Shown here: positions 1-15,000 of the stretch, one piece after another | How positions within the stretch are numbered: position 1 is the stretch's first letter | Layout: each line of letters starts with the position of its first letter | Assembly (NCBI GenBank): GCA_035222895.1 | Contig: JAVYIG010000865.1 | Span: 319,501-383,500 of the forward strand | DNA from: Strongylocentrotus droebachiensis | Lineage: Eukaryota; Echinodermata; Echinoidea; Camarodonta; Strongylocentrotidae | Length of the DNA stretch: 64,000 nt | Direction of reading: 5' to 3' | The notes under the pieces: generated by a model | What the model was told of the DNA's origin: nothing | Seen by the model: only the letters and a program-made list of their open reading frames with translations | Databases searched by the model: none | Translations under genes and position numbers: made by a program

Positions 1-66
1 GTTCTACCAAGCTTGTATTTCCGTAATGATCCGCTCTCGTAGGTTGCTGTAGAGTAGCCATACAAC
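1..66 (-). CDS. CRAT: CRAT exon, cut by the window edge
   Basis: Acceptor TTTCCCCAG is followed by GTTGTATGGC. It encodes LYGYSTATYESGSLRKYKLGRT, matching human IYGQACATYESASLRMFHLGRT. The exon continues past the left edge. Confidence 0.92.
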
Positions 67-3000
67 CTGGGGAAACAATGAAAACATTTCTCTTACCTGG
101 AACCTGTCTCATTCAACTTTACAGTCCCCTGTCTCTTATGTACATAGTTCAGGGGTGATAGTGAGCACTAAAAAAAAAAAAAAAAAAAATTCCCCCTCAA
201 CCACGCCCCCCTTGAGTAAAAAAATACGAGGATTCGGGGGGGAAAATGGCATCTAAGATTCCCCCCTTTTGAGTAGGCAAAATTGGAAAATAAAAGGAAA
301 AAATATGGAAGAATAGAGAAAATAAGGGAAAAAATCGGGAAGAAAAAAAAATCTAAAAATCGGGAAACCAATTTTATTCAGGTTTTTATCAGACCTGATA
401 GTTGCCACTGATAACAATTGCAAATAAGCTGTTATTAATATCAACTCTGTACAAGACGGAGCCCTGTTCTGAATTATTGTTAATTGTTTTTTTGAGTATT
501 GGTGTATTCATTGCCAATAATACTATTACTAAGACACTTTAAAATGATTTACCGGTATGATTGATGAAAACAATGTTCATATTATATATATTCTTGGGAA
601 CCTACAAAAATAAGCTATGCTTTCCAGTAGGTTCCTGTTTCATTTTATCATTTTAACTTACTTTGTGAACTAGGTTCTTTATTGTGCAAACAATTGATAT
701 AAAATGGAATTAATTTGAATCAATCAATCAATCAATCAAGAATTAAAATCTCAAGCAGCTTCAACACATACATGAACAAGACATAGTAGATCTATTAAGG
801 AAACTTTAAATACTTTAAACAAACAAGAAAGTCACGCAACCTGATAAGTCCGATAACTGATAATTTTTTTAAAATATAAGTAATGTAAGTGATCCATTGA
901 GCTGAATGTACATGTATAGAGGCATTATTCCCCAAAACTTTATACTTTTTCATGAGACATCTTAAAATTTAATCATTATCCTGTAATTTTTATGTCCTTA
1001 CATCACTGAGTTTGTCTTCAAATAATCCCGCCCCCACCCTTAAATTTTTCAACAACTTAAATCGTAAGTATGAGGAATTTAAAAACCCTTGATAAATCTT
1101 CATAACAGAATTCAAAACATACTATATCGAGGGGTCAGTGACACAAAGACGTACATTAACTCCATTTTGGCCATTTTGAGAAAAAGTGGTTTATGTATCA
1201 TTGAGCACTTGGGCCTTAAGGAGTTAAGTCTATGTTTCACTAGCCATTGACTTCAACGAGGTGTTGGGTGGAGTTAAGTCTTTGTGTTTCCTGGAAAGCC
1301 CATATTTTTCTGAACATTTTGATATCAAATACTCCTTTTGGCAAAATATGGAGTTACGTCTTTGTGTCACTGACCCCTCCATATAAACAAAAAGTACTTG
1401 GAGACACTTGTAGATGATCTTACTTGTAGAATGTATACTGTATTGCATTCTGGATGAAGGAGTCTGGACTGAGACGTTGAGACTTGGGCAGGTTTTTACC
1501 AAACTCCTTGAACTGGAACAGGGTAACTTGTAGATCGTTATGAGCCCTGCAAACATATGGACAAGAGAGGTAAAATAGATGATTGATTAGCATCCTCCGA
1601 AAGATGTGGAACAGTTTCTCCCTGCACGTTGGGTCATAATTTCCTTTAGCAAGACATTGATTTACATTTGCCACACTCAACCCAGGTGATGTAAATGGGT
1701 ACCTGGCAGGAATTGATTCCTTGAAATGCTAGAGCGCCGTAATGGCAGCTGTGCTAAAGCCAGGGTAATAATTGGGAGTGCCAGGAGTGTCAAGTCTGAC
1801 AGATATGAGCGCTATACAAGAACCCAATATTATTATTATAATAAATTAAACTCCAGGTCAAGATACTATTCAACTTTTGAAAACTTAGTATAAGAAAAGA
1901 TAACAATATGGATTATTGGGAGCAAGTGTATGTGTAAGCGGACAATGGTAAGGATATCATTTAAAAATACTTCTCTAGTTTGGTTTAGATCAGTTTTTTT
2001 TATCTGAGATACAGTTGCTTGGGGGGGGGGGGTACTGGTTGTTGGAAAAACTTACAATCAATTTGCAAAAATTATATTATAAATATCTTCATCTCAGGGT
2101 CTTTAGGAAATTAATCTTCAACTAAGAATTAACAATACATTTGGCCCCCAAACAAAAACAAAACAATCTCTTACAAAAACGGAGGGGGGGGGGGGGTGAT
2201 TTATCCCAACCATTCATACCATCAAGAAACTTGTTCAATGTACTTACACATCAATGTTATGCTTGGCTTCTTCAATGGCTTCTACTATATCAGGGCTGAC
2301 GTTGAAGTTGAGACGCTCTGGTTTAGGTGGATTGGGTGTATCTGAACCGGCTTCTGTCACTAGATTATTCCTAGGGGCACAGACAACATTGGATTGATAA
2401 ACTAACAGTGAACAGATAAAATATCATTTTATTATTTTATTATTTAAGCAGGGTTGCCTCTTGAGTTAACAAACTGCTATCCCTGATGGGCCCTGCACAA
2501 TAAAAAACAATGTATATAAACATTTAAATAACAATCAACATTACTGTAAAACTAGAAAACTACGCCCACTAGCCTTTCATATGATGGTCAGCATTTTGGT
2601 GGCAGAGTTTCATGAGCCTGGATCTCTTAAAATTGCAGATGTTTCTGGTTTACAGTAGCTTCAATGTAGCTGCACAAGAGCCCTAATATTCCCTTTCACC
2701 CAAACAAGGTTCTTTCAAATCAGATTTATTTTTTTCTAGAATGGAAACACATATATTTTCTGCTCTTTTGCATAAGGGTGGACAATATCCAACTGATATA
2801 ATGACGTTGACTACGGCCACTAAAGATATGAAAATTAACCCGTCGCTGATTTTCAAACCTGTAGAATCAAGATTCAATCCTGTTACTCATTTTCAAACCT
2901 GTTAAATAACAAAATCAAACCTTTTGCTATTACATGTTTAAAGCCCTTTAGGCCCACCCTACTTGACTTACATGTTATTGAGACTGTGGTCAACCATAGC

Positions 3001-6000
3001 TACTATAGGTGGCCCTTCAGCAGTACAGTGCTCATAAGTTAGGCCCATATAACCCGAAGTACCAACCCAGAACTGCATATCAAAAAGAAGAAACAAATTA
3101 CAAAGCAAATCACGTTAAAAACTTTAGTCATGCTTTGCATCAGATCTATTACCGTATATTTAATTTATCACATAATTGTTAAATTTAAATGATTTTACTT
3201 CAAATCATTATACAGAATTTATTTTTGGACTAAATTGATCACATATTCTCCTTCAAATAGGCAACAACGTTACATTTTTTTCATTGCTACGTTGTTAAAT
3301 AAACTGTTATATCTCTGACACAATATACCTGGCCGAGAATGTTATCAAAAAGTTTATTAAATGGTCAATTTTCATTAAAAACACTGATCTTTAATCTCTC
3401 AACATGTTGCCAATGTATGGATTTTAAAATTGTTTTCCTTATAAAAATTCCTGACATAAAATGCGATATAGTCATGAAACAAAAGCAGATGCAGTGTGTA
3501 AATAAATTTCTGCCATTACTACTCATGCATCTGGGATACTTTTTAGGGTTCTGAAAAAAATTATTGAGCCAGACCACAAAATGTGGAATGATTGTCACGA
3601 AAGGGTTAACTCTGTGTTACATGATACAAGTTAACAATCTTTTATTCAGAAAAAGAAAGTACTACTAACATTGGGTCAAAAAATTAAGTTACAAGCTGCA
3701 AAGTAATCCCTTGAAGAAGGTTTCATTGCATTTCATCATTCAATTTGTTGAATCAAATAAAAAGATATTAAGTCACGACCGATGATGATATCAAAAGCTT
3801 GAATACTTCATTAGCACTAGATTTGAATGAAGCTTTTTGTCAATTTAAAGGAGCTTTCAAGGAATATGTGCAACTGGTAATACCAGGGATCGACCCTAGA
3901 CCAGCAATGTACAGACCACACAAAATACACTGAAACCTGTACATAAAGACCACTCAAGGGAGATAATAAAAGTGATTTTTATGGGCAGGAGGTCGTCTTG
4001 TGACAATTGACAAACACCATTCAAGGGAAACAGAAAATGTGGTCCTCATGGACAGGTGGTCTTTCTATACAGGTGCCCTAAAGCAGGTTCCACCAGAGCC
4101 ATCTTTACACAGAGTTTGGCCAACCCGGTTCGAGTTGGACACAATATGGCAACTACTGCTTTGTTAGGCAAGCACAAATCAATGTATGCCATGTTGTGAC
4201 CCAGCGAAACCAAGTTGGCAAAACTCTGTGTATAGATGGCTCTGGGTCTACTGTAATGCACTGCCCCCCCCCCCCCCAAAAAAAAAAAAAACAACAACAA
4301 CAACAACAACCAAGGAATCGTTCAGTTTGGAATTTGTTTATAGACGGTTAGGCAGTGTGACCCAGGTAGGGCTTTTAACTCACTTGCAACGTTTTATCAA
4401 ACCATCTGTTGCCGCTGCTGATCATACTGCCACCTCCGTAGAGCGACTGGCGCCCTCGCAGGGCTATATCACTACCGTCTTCACCCGGCCTCTCATCCTG
4501 GTCCAGTGCGACGAGAAAGAGACTACGCTTGATCTTCTCAAAGGAGTCCTTGTTCTCATAATCTGGAGGAAAATTTGGTTAAAAAACAATCTTAAGAAAT
4601 ATCTGTTTAATTTAGCTTATAATTAATTACCATTACTTTTCATGTCTGTACCTTTCCTCTTGCACTTTTATCATGTATTTCATCTTTTGCACAAGCTGCG
4701 CCTTGAGCATTTGATTGTCAAGTGGATTTGGCGCCTTATAAATCTTATGTATTATTATTATTATTATAGAATGATAGCTCGGGCTTAAATTACTGCTCAC
4801 CATTGCTCTCCATATTGCCCATGTACTTATCTTACCTAAAATCATTTCTAATTTTGTGTGGCGATTTGCATACATTAAAGGTAATACAAAGTTTTGGTAT
4901 GGGGTCATGAATTTGGTTCAAATGAACATATTCATGACGGGTAGTCAACCTGTTCATAACGTCGAGCCACTCCCGCCACCCATCCTCTCCAAGCGCTATA
5001 GTTCTCCTTAGAACTAAAAGCTAAGAAAGATAACCAACAGTCTTTTTCAAGACTACATTAACAGTCCTTTTCAGGACTACAAACCCTCAAGAAAGATTAC
5101 CGAGAGTCCTTTTCAGGACTCCTTAATCCTACCTCTCTCTCACATGGTGCATCCGCATTTTCTAGAATTACCACACATCCAATTTTCAAAATATCCCAAA
5201 GCTCTGCACTACCCTTCATTAAGAATCCCTATACATGGCACTTCGAAACTTAACAGTTCATTCTATACCACACCGACACATTGCTACTCCTTGTTCATAT
5301 GCAATCACAAGGAAAACCTCATCATTAATTTTTTAAACATAGAATCCTAACTTACTGCAGTTTCATTGTTTCCACAAAACTAGATTATGCTTCTGGTAAA
5401 TTCAATTGGGAATTCACCAAGGGGCATGATACTGTGTATGCATGTGGAAACAGCTCAAAACAGGTTTGAGAAAATTCTGGTCAATAATAACCCCATAGGA
5501 TACCATATGATTTTGGAATAACACACATATTACATAGATGTAAACCAGAGCCTGAGCTATCTTGGGTTAAGCATTCGATTGGTTAAAAATGATTATGTTT
5601 ACATTGGCACGATCATCAAATTGGCAACTGCCCTGAAGGTCTGTTTCTCCTCTTCTTTAATCTAGAACTCTGTCCCTTGGATAGGATGTTAAATGGAGGC
5701 CCCGTGGAGGGAAGAGTCACTACCTTAGCACGTTAAGAACCCACTGCACTACTCGTACTCGTATAAGAGTAGGGGGAAACCCTGGTGTAGTGGTCAAACT
5801 GCACACACCCCCAGTATAGTACTATAATACTCTGTAAAGAGGTCTGTACTCAAAAAGGAAGAAGAACTCACCTTTCTTCATTTTCTTGTAGATCTTTCCC
5901 CATGTGTTCCTGTGCTCGGCGGTGAGTATACCGACCGGTACCGCAGGCATCGGCGTTGCCATGACGATGTATTTCAGCTGTGCATAGAGGTCATCCAGGC

Positions 6001-9000
6001 TGTAAGGTTTTCCATCGGGCCGCAGCACGTCCACGCTGTAGAACTGCAGAAATGTAGACAAATGAGTTACCTACATGTACAAACATGCTGATTCTAATGT
6101 TAGGAACCTTCATGGGACAGACCTATTTCAAAAATTCTATACATTTTTTATTCATGTACATATTAATACTGGGATTTACAGCAAGATTTGTTTCTAGATG
6201 CAGGGGGGTGTTCACAAAGATCCTAAGTCAAACTTAACTCTAAGTTTAACTTAAACATTATGGAGAGCCTTAAAATAAAATATATTTAAATGCAAAAAAT
6301 GCAAAGTGTTTTAGACTTTTCATAGATTCCACATGAATAACATAAAATCTCCTTGATAATAGACATTATGAATGATGTGAATCAACATTTAATGCCTTTT
6401 AAAATAACTTATACAAAATATTTTCAAAGATGCTACGGCTTTCCATAATTGTTAAGTCCAACTGAGTGAAAAGTACAACTTAGGATCTTTGTGAAACTCC
6501 CCCCCCCCCCCCCCCCCCCGGTCCTTGGATTGGCTGAACAACACACACGCTCTGGCAATACTTACTCTGCTGTCACTATCCTGCATTAAACAAATTCTTA
6601 ACTTGAACCCTACATCATCACTAAACCTAAACCTAACCATAACCCTAAACATAACCACAAACCCAAGTACAACCCTAACCCTGGCCCTAATCCTTCACCT
6701 TGGATGAAATAAAACAAGACCTGCCAACCTCTGGAGTCCATAAACTGTATTCTTTAATCCCCAAATTTGTATTTTACTGACAAAAATTGTATTCTATTTT
6801 ATTGAGGAAGAATCGAACGAAATACGATAAAATCGTACCGGTTGGCAGCTCTGTAAAACCCAGAGAAAATATCACTGGAGCATTTATGGAAGCATCTTTG
6901 TATTTTATCATATTGCTGTCCTGTCTATGCATGAAATAGGACCTGAACATTGAAGTGACAGTGACAGCTTAACTTTATTAGGGACTTTTTGATTTGCACG
7001 TCGACATAGTGGACTGCTACGTGTGACGTCCTTTTAAGGAAGTGTGACATCCTTTTGAGGAACTGGCAGTGCCTTAAAAGGACGTCACACGTAGCAGTCC
7101 ACCATGTCTACATGCAAATCGAAAAGTCCCATTACCTGGTTGTTGAAGGCGACGGTGATGTGTTTTGGAGCATTAGGCATGTTGGGTGGGAAGATTTTGA
7201 CCTCGTCCTTCTTGGGACCTGGTATCCTGCAAGACGCTAGAACCTTGTAGTACTGATCCATGCATAAAGGTTGACCGGCCATCTTATCGACAGGGACAGA
7301 TTGACTGAGGAGAGAATGAAAGATGGAGAGGAATTGAGTAAGTGAAAGGCAGAGAGAGAGAGAGAGAGAGAGAGGGGGAGATGGTGGGGGAAGGATCAGG
7401 ATTGTGTCTTTCTAGGGACCTGGTATCATGCAGGATGCCAGATCCTTGTAGGACGGATCTATGCATAAAGTTTGACAAGCTATCTTATCGACTGGAACAG
7501 ATTGACTGAGGAGAGAATGAAAGATGGAGAGGAATTGAGTAAGTGAAAGGCAGAGAGAGAGAGGGGGGGGGGGAGGGGGAGAGGATCAGGACTTTGTCTT
7601 TCTTAAAGGGGTGATAGTGAGCACTAATAAAAATTTTTAAAAATTCCCCTCAGCCACGCCCCCCTTGAGTAAAAAAAAAAAAGAGGATTCGGGGGAAAAA
7701 TGGCATCTAACATCATTCTCCCCCTTTTGAGTAAGAAAAATTTGGAAATAATAGGGAAAACTAGATGGAATTCGACTGCGCGCAGTCGAAAATGATGCCT
7801 CCGTCATAGAGCAATTTTACAAACCAAAACAGAAGATATTTTTCGAATTCAAGTTCAATTGTAATCCATTAACAAGTTCTCAGAATATCGTGATTACAAG
7901 CAATTTCTCATAAACATATATGACCCTTTGATCTTTGACCTCATGACCCTAAAATCTACTCGGTTCATTGGCTCTGCAAGATGTCCTAAGTTAAATAGTA
8001 ATCCATCTGTCAGTTCTAATGAGAATGCGTTCACAAGCTATTTTTGCATGCATAATGAGCCCATGACCTTTGACCTTATGAACCAAGAATCTACTCAGTT
8101 CATTGGCTCTGCAAGTAACATACATGACCTAATTTTGGCAGGAATCCATCAATCGGGTCTTGAGAACGCGATCATGAGCTGTTTTTGCATACATAATGTG
8201 CGCTGTGGCCTTTGACCTCATGACCCCAAAATCCAATCAGTTCATCGGCTCTGCAAGTAACATACATGACCTAAGTTTGGCAGCAATCCATCAATCGGTT
8301 CTTGAGATAACGCGATCACGTGCTGTTTTTGCATACATAATGAGACCCGTGACCTTTGACCTCGTGACCCCAAAATCTAATCAGTTCATTGGCTCTGCAA
8401 GATACATACATGACCAAAGTTTGGCAGGAATCCATCAATCGGTTCTTCAGATAACGCGATCACGAGCTGTTTTTGCATACATAATGAGCCCTGGACAACC
8501 CGAAAACATAATGCCTCCGGCTACTTCGTAACGGAGGCATAAAAAGGGGAAGAATACCGGTAGAGAAAATAAGGGGAACATCTGGAAAATTTGGGAAGAA
8601 AAAAAAAAAATCAAGAAAAAAAAATCAGGTTTTTATCAGGTCTGTTTTTAGGCCCTGGTACTCTGCAGGAGAATGAGCATTCTTCTAGCACTATGAAGAA
8701 AAATGTATGATAGATGAAAAATTCACAGAATCCTAACAAAGAAAATAAAAAAACTCTTATCTTACGTGTCAATTAAGTACTTGAAATCCATGACACTTCT
8801 GATAAGCTTGGCTGCTTGTTGGAGCTGACCCTCACGACCTTTGAACTCTGACATTTCATCCATGGGAAAGACGACCCCCGGTGAGCTATGGACAATGACC
8901 GGCGATCTAAAGTCCAGATAGGCTACATTCAACCACCAGTCTGATAACTAGATCATCATTGGAGATGGGACAGAAAAAGATCGACAATTAGCTATAGATA

Positions 9001-12000
9001 TGTTTAATCTTACGGGCACTGCACACCTTTCGTGCCAACAACAATTTCATTCTGGTAGATATTGCAGTTAGATTACAATGGAACAATTCATCAAATATAA
9101 ATATTTTGTGATCATAAAGTCACAAACTTTTATTTGAATTCAAGTGTCAAATTAATAGAGCATTGAGAGTCTTCTGGTCATATCTAAAGTAAAAACAATT
9201 GTTTTTATATAATGCAAATTCCAATAAAACATTGGTGAGCAATGAGCCACAAGGCTGCTGAAAAATATTACATACATGTATGACTCCTTCCTAGGCCAAT
9301 TACTGGTAGGCTGAGGCCACTATCAAAGGATGGCCTTTCGACTTCCAGTCAGGAAAAACTGATTGGCTGCAAATCATAAGGCCTGCCTTCATCAGCTTGA
9401 GATTGCCAAACAGCACACTATTTCTGATTTGGGAAATAATCCTGAAGTTACATATCGCGTCTTCATCAGCTCGAGACTTAATCTCGAAACTTGAAGCTCG
9501 AGATCAGGAAATTAGCTTGAGATATTTTGCTCAGCGTTCGCGCATAGTGAAAGTCTTTGGGGTGGTGAAGGCGCACTGGACAAATAGCGGAATATTTTGC
9601 AAACTAGCCCAAGATATCTTGGGATGATTGTCTCGACCCCAAAATATCCCGCTAATTGCAACTCGGGGCTAATGAAGAAGCAAATTAACTGGATAATTTG
9701 CGATCGGGATAGTTCAAATTGCAGGATATTTGGCAATCTGGAGCTGATGAGGACAGGCCTAATACTGTAATAGTGACCTCAGACCAGTTGCCTGAGTACC
9801 TACTATATCACCTTGAAAGGCTAAATATCCTATACACTGTTTATATTACACTGCAGGATTTCAATCAAGAAGAATTTATATCTAACCTGTATGTACTTTC
9901 TTTTGAAATTTAATCATATGTGGTCATAAGGTATTCAGCTGCTTTAGAATTTAATAATCGAAAATAGTCCAAAGACTTCAGACAGAACTGCAATCACACA
10001 CATGTTTTAAAGGCCCACTGCACTACTTGTAGGTACTTGCGCCCTCTATATAACATACAATGCCTAATCGGTGACCATTGGTCCCCCATGATCCTCTTTT
10101 TCTTATGTTAATTGAGAGCTGAATTGATGAGATAACCACCTGTCCAGTGACATTGCAGAGCGGTCTAATCCCTCCTATAAACTATGGCAGATAAGCTTTA
10201 AGGCAAGTGATATTCTAGCATTCAAAATAATCTTGAAATTTGAATGATACTTCAACAAAGATTGTGCTTGAGCCTCTTGCTTGACAGTTTTTTTTATAAT
10301 CATTCTGTTTATATTCAAAGTCTTATCCAAACATATCCTATTCAACCTATGAGTGATCAATAAATTAAACTGATTATAATCATCATATCATGTAATAGCA
10401 CCTACCAAACCAAAACGTTAAGGAAAAATATTCATCCACTCTTGTTGTGGACTTTAATTCAATTAATTTCATTTATTATTATATCATCCAACAATGTAAA
10501 AACACAATCATATAACAATCATAAACCCACTAATTGGCAGAATAATAGATGAAATTAGATGTATACCTTCAAAAAAGGCATAAGGGTTGTAAAACAGAAG
10601 GCACCTGAACATATAATATGAAAATGACCAAAACGAAAGGTGATACAAATCAAATATAAGTGCAGGGCTCTTATCAAGGGCATAAAAGTGTTACATATGA
10701 GGTGAATTTTAAAAGTCAATTATAGACTGTGGCAACATTATTTTTGTAATCTGCAAACATTATGCAACACATAGCTAAAAAATCAGACCTTAACAAATTG
10801 CCGTTAAGCGGCAATCAGTAGCCAAATATCACATCATCAAAAATGTTACGTACATAACTCGGTGTCCACTTCATGCTGATATTTCTCTTATAATTTAAAT
10901 TTTTCTCAACAAAGTACATGAGATGTTAAAACATACCCTAAACAAAACTTAAAACCATTGCCATATCAACTTTTTTCAATTTAGTTATTAGAATTTGGCC
11001 AAAACAAATATGGACACCGAGTTATGTACAGTACATCTTATTCTCTAGATGCTTTCTCTTTGCCTTATTGTCAGATATTGGTTTTGCATTAGTCTAATAT
11101 CGACTTCAATTGAAGGAATGATGTGTTTCCTGAATGAAACATAATTTGCAATGTGTAAATAGTTTGTAAACTACTATTTCAGGACTGAAATGTTAGATTT
11201 CTGTACTTAATCGTACATAACTGTGGACACCAAAAGTAAGTAGTTTTACATTCAAATTATAACTTCTTGTTCCTTAAATTCAATAAATGTTTGTTTAAAT
11301 GAAAATGCAGAAGGGTGCAATTCATGCTGACAGAAATAAATTGATTCATTTATGATAATTTATTTCAAATTGTGATTGGTAGTAACGTACATAACTCGGT
11401 GTCTTTTCATAACGGTGTCTTAGTTATGTACATGACATGAAAAAGCTCAAACTGCAATATTTTGTAATATTCTTCTCACCAAATCAGACGTGTGTACATG
11501 TATGTCTTATACATTGTTTACTACCTTACCATAACAAATAACTAAATATAGGTGGTCTTATTGAAGAAAAAAAAACATGGTGTACGTACATAACTCGTCA
11601 CGTACATAACTCGGTGTCCATTCATTGTTGATTAAATCACACATACAAGTTAAAATGGGGAATCCAATGTTATCAGTGCTCTTCATTCACCTATATACAC
11701 CATTGCATTATCATTTTGAAAGAATACAATAAGTTTCTGTATAGATTCTGTTGCATGGTTTGTTCATAACTGCAGGACACCAAACATTTTCCATTTTCAG
11801 AAATCTCAATATTTTTAAAACCATGACCCAGAATGAAATGATCTGATTAGAAATCAAAGATAAAGTGAAACTAAACATTATGACATTGCAAGCTTGTAAA
11901 TAAATCAATTATTTATACACCATTCTTCAGTTCGTAAGATTTGAAATTTGCTGGACACCAAAGTTATGTACATATCACAAAAATTGTATCACGTGTAAAT

Positions 12001-15000
12001 GGAATAAGAAAGTAAAATAATAGGAATTAACTCAACAGAAATGTTAATTATTACATAGATTCTACATCAAGATTTAAAAAAATCACAAGTTTTGCATCCC
12101 ATTAGTAAAAATATGGTATCCAATTAGTGCATGTTTTGAATGTAACGTTAAAAGTGCTGAAAATAGGCCTTTTTTCATCATAAAATTGCTCTAAAATCTT
12201 TAATTTGAACTCAATGAAGCTGAAAACTTGTTTGGAGCTTCCCCCAATGGTACTTTCTAATATAAAAATGCTAATTTGTGTCTGGGTCTCATGGTTTTGG
12301 ATAATTGAACAATTTCCCAGTGTTCAATCTACATTTTTGTAAGTGTACCCTTGATCTGAGCCATGCACATAAACATTAGATACCCTATACAGACAGTCCC
12401 CCCCCCCCCCCCCCCAAGCCAAATGACTTGGGTTAAAATTAGATGATAATATTCTATGACAATAAGAACTTGACTCACCCAATTATCCATTTTCTTAGCT
12501 CTGTTAATCAGACCCATCTGAAGATCTTGTCCTATACCGCCTGGTTTCCCAAAGTCATCTACAATCTACAGACAAATGAACACAATCCAAGAATGAAAGC
12601 AATTATTGATGATGATTATAATAATATTTAAAACTAAAATAATAATACTACTATAACAACAATAACAATAATGATGAAAATAATGATGCTGAATTGATGA
12701 TAAGGCCTACAAAAAAAATGTTGTATTGCCCTTTGTGACCGACCTAAAATTCTTAAAAAAAGTTTTTTGTTTTTTTACCGGTTTTTAGCAGGAAAACAGC
12801 TATTGAAGCATTAAAAACTGAGAAATATCAGCCCAAAGCAGGAGAAAAAAGAAGAAGAAAAAAAGTATTAAAAAACTAGATGGAATTTGACTGCGCGCAG
12901 TCGAAAATGATGCCTCCGTTATAGAGCAATTTTACAAACCAAAACAGAAAAAAAAAATTGAATTCACGTTCAATGGTAATCCATTGACAGTTTCTCAGAA
13001 TATTGTGATTACAAGCAATTTCTCATATACATATATGACCCTTTGATCTTTGACCTCATGACCATAAAATCTACTCAGTTCATTGGCTCTGCAAGATGTT
13101 CTGAGTTAAATAGTAATCCATCTGTCAGTTTTAATGAGAATGCGTTCACAAGCTATTTTTGCATACATAATGGGCCCATGACCTTTGACCTTTGACCTTA
13201 TGAACCAAGAATCTACTCAGTTCATTGGCTCTGCAAGTAACAAACATGACCTAATTTTGGCATGAATCCATCAATCTGTTCTTGAGATAACGCGATCACA
13301 AGCTGTTTTTGCATTCATAATGTGCGCTGTGGCCTTTGACCTTTGACCTACGTGCTCCAAAATCTAATCAGATTGTCTTCCTATGGTGATACACACTATC
13401 ATTAAGTTTGAAGTTTAAATCTCCAGTGGTTCTTGAGATATTATGATAACAATCTCAATGCTGAACGTTGTTTCTTTCTCACCCCCTTAGGTATAGCACA
13501 TAGGCTTACCCACCTTTCTCTGTAACTTAAAGGTAGTACGTTTCGAAAACAATTCATCACTGTAAATTTAAACGATAACAATACTAAAAAAAAAAAATAA
13601 TAATAATAAAACTTTCTTAAATTACAAATTTCTAAGTTTTTTTTATATTTTTAATTAATGACCACGTTTGAACGCTGTCACCGGCCCCGAGTCTGTCTGA
13701 TAGTCACGCACAAGTGAACATCATGTACACCCCCCTGATTTTGTTGGTCTTTGCCGACACCCATTATAAATGCACTTCCACTCTTACACGCACATGCACG
13801 CACCAAACACATAGTATTAATTTATACTGGTCGCAATACCACATTTGTAATCTTAATGGCTTTAAATGATATTCTGAATGATCAAGTTTATACACCCCAG
13901 AGTAAATATTATACTACTAGTGAATTTAATTCAAATTTTAATTCAACGGGACCCAATAATAACCTTCACTGTTTTAGTTTATTAAACATCAATATTCGAA
14001 GCTTACAAAAGAATTTCGATAATTTTGAAGAATTTTTATCTATCCTAAACACATTTTCATTTTCTTTGATAGGACTTACCGAAACCTGGTTACACTCAAC
14101 TTCTCCTCCAATATTCAACATTGAGAATTATGAATTTATTCATTCAGACCGTAAAAACGGAAAGGGGGGAGGTGTCGCTTTTTATTCTCGTAATGATGTA
14201 CAATTTAAAATAAGACATGATATTCAACTGGAAGGAATAGAAACATTATTTTTAGAAATTATTGATGATAAACATAAGAATAGAATCGTTGGGGTAATGT
14301 ACAGACCACCTAACAATGTAGCCGACACATTTTTTGATGAATTAGAATCATGCCTTGAATTTATTTCTAGAGAAAATAAAGATGTATATATTATGGGAGA
14401 CTTTAATATCGATATATCCTTACCTTTTACCGTTCTTGGCCAACACTTCACTAATTTATTATCTTCATTTTTTTTTAAACCTCTCATTAATAAACCAACT
14501 AGGATTACAAACTTAACACATACTATAATTGATAATATTTTCTCAAACGTATTAGATAATAAACAGAATGGAATAATATATTATGATATTTCAGACCATT
14601 TACCAATATTTACGATAGGTCCTAATGATAAACACCTACAAATTCCCAATAAAGAACATACAACACGACGTAAAGAAACCAAACGTAATATTGAATCCTT
14701 AAAAATAGACTTGAGTCAAGAAGATTGGTATGATATTTATTTTGAAAGAGATGTGAACAGTTCATATGAAAAATTTATAAACAAACTTCTTTGTCATTAT
14801 AATAAAAATGTGCCCCTCTCAAGAATTAAGTCAAATAAAAAGAAAAATAAACGACCATGGATTACTCAAGGTATACTTAAATCAATATCTACCCGAATTC
14901 GTTTATATAAAATCTCACTTCGATCACCTACAAATGAAAATCAAAATAAATATAAAAAGTACCGTAATAAATTGACTTCAATTATTCGTTTATCACGCAA

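Noticed and set aside
6605-6695. Interstitial telomere repeats (CCCTAA-like)
   Set aside because: Only degenerate AACCCTAAC-like words without a regular 6-bp period; the stretch at 47,150-47,240 is similar and equally weak.
7928-8531. Open frames reading FDLMTPKSNQFIGSAS repeats
   Set aside because: They are translations of the ~143-bp minisatellite subrepeats; the same words occur at DNA level in non-coding copies.
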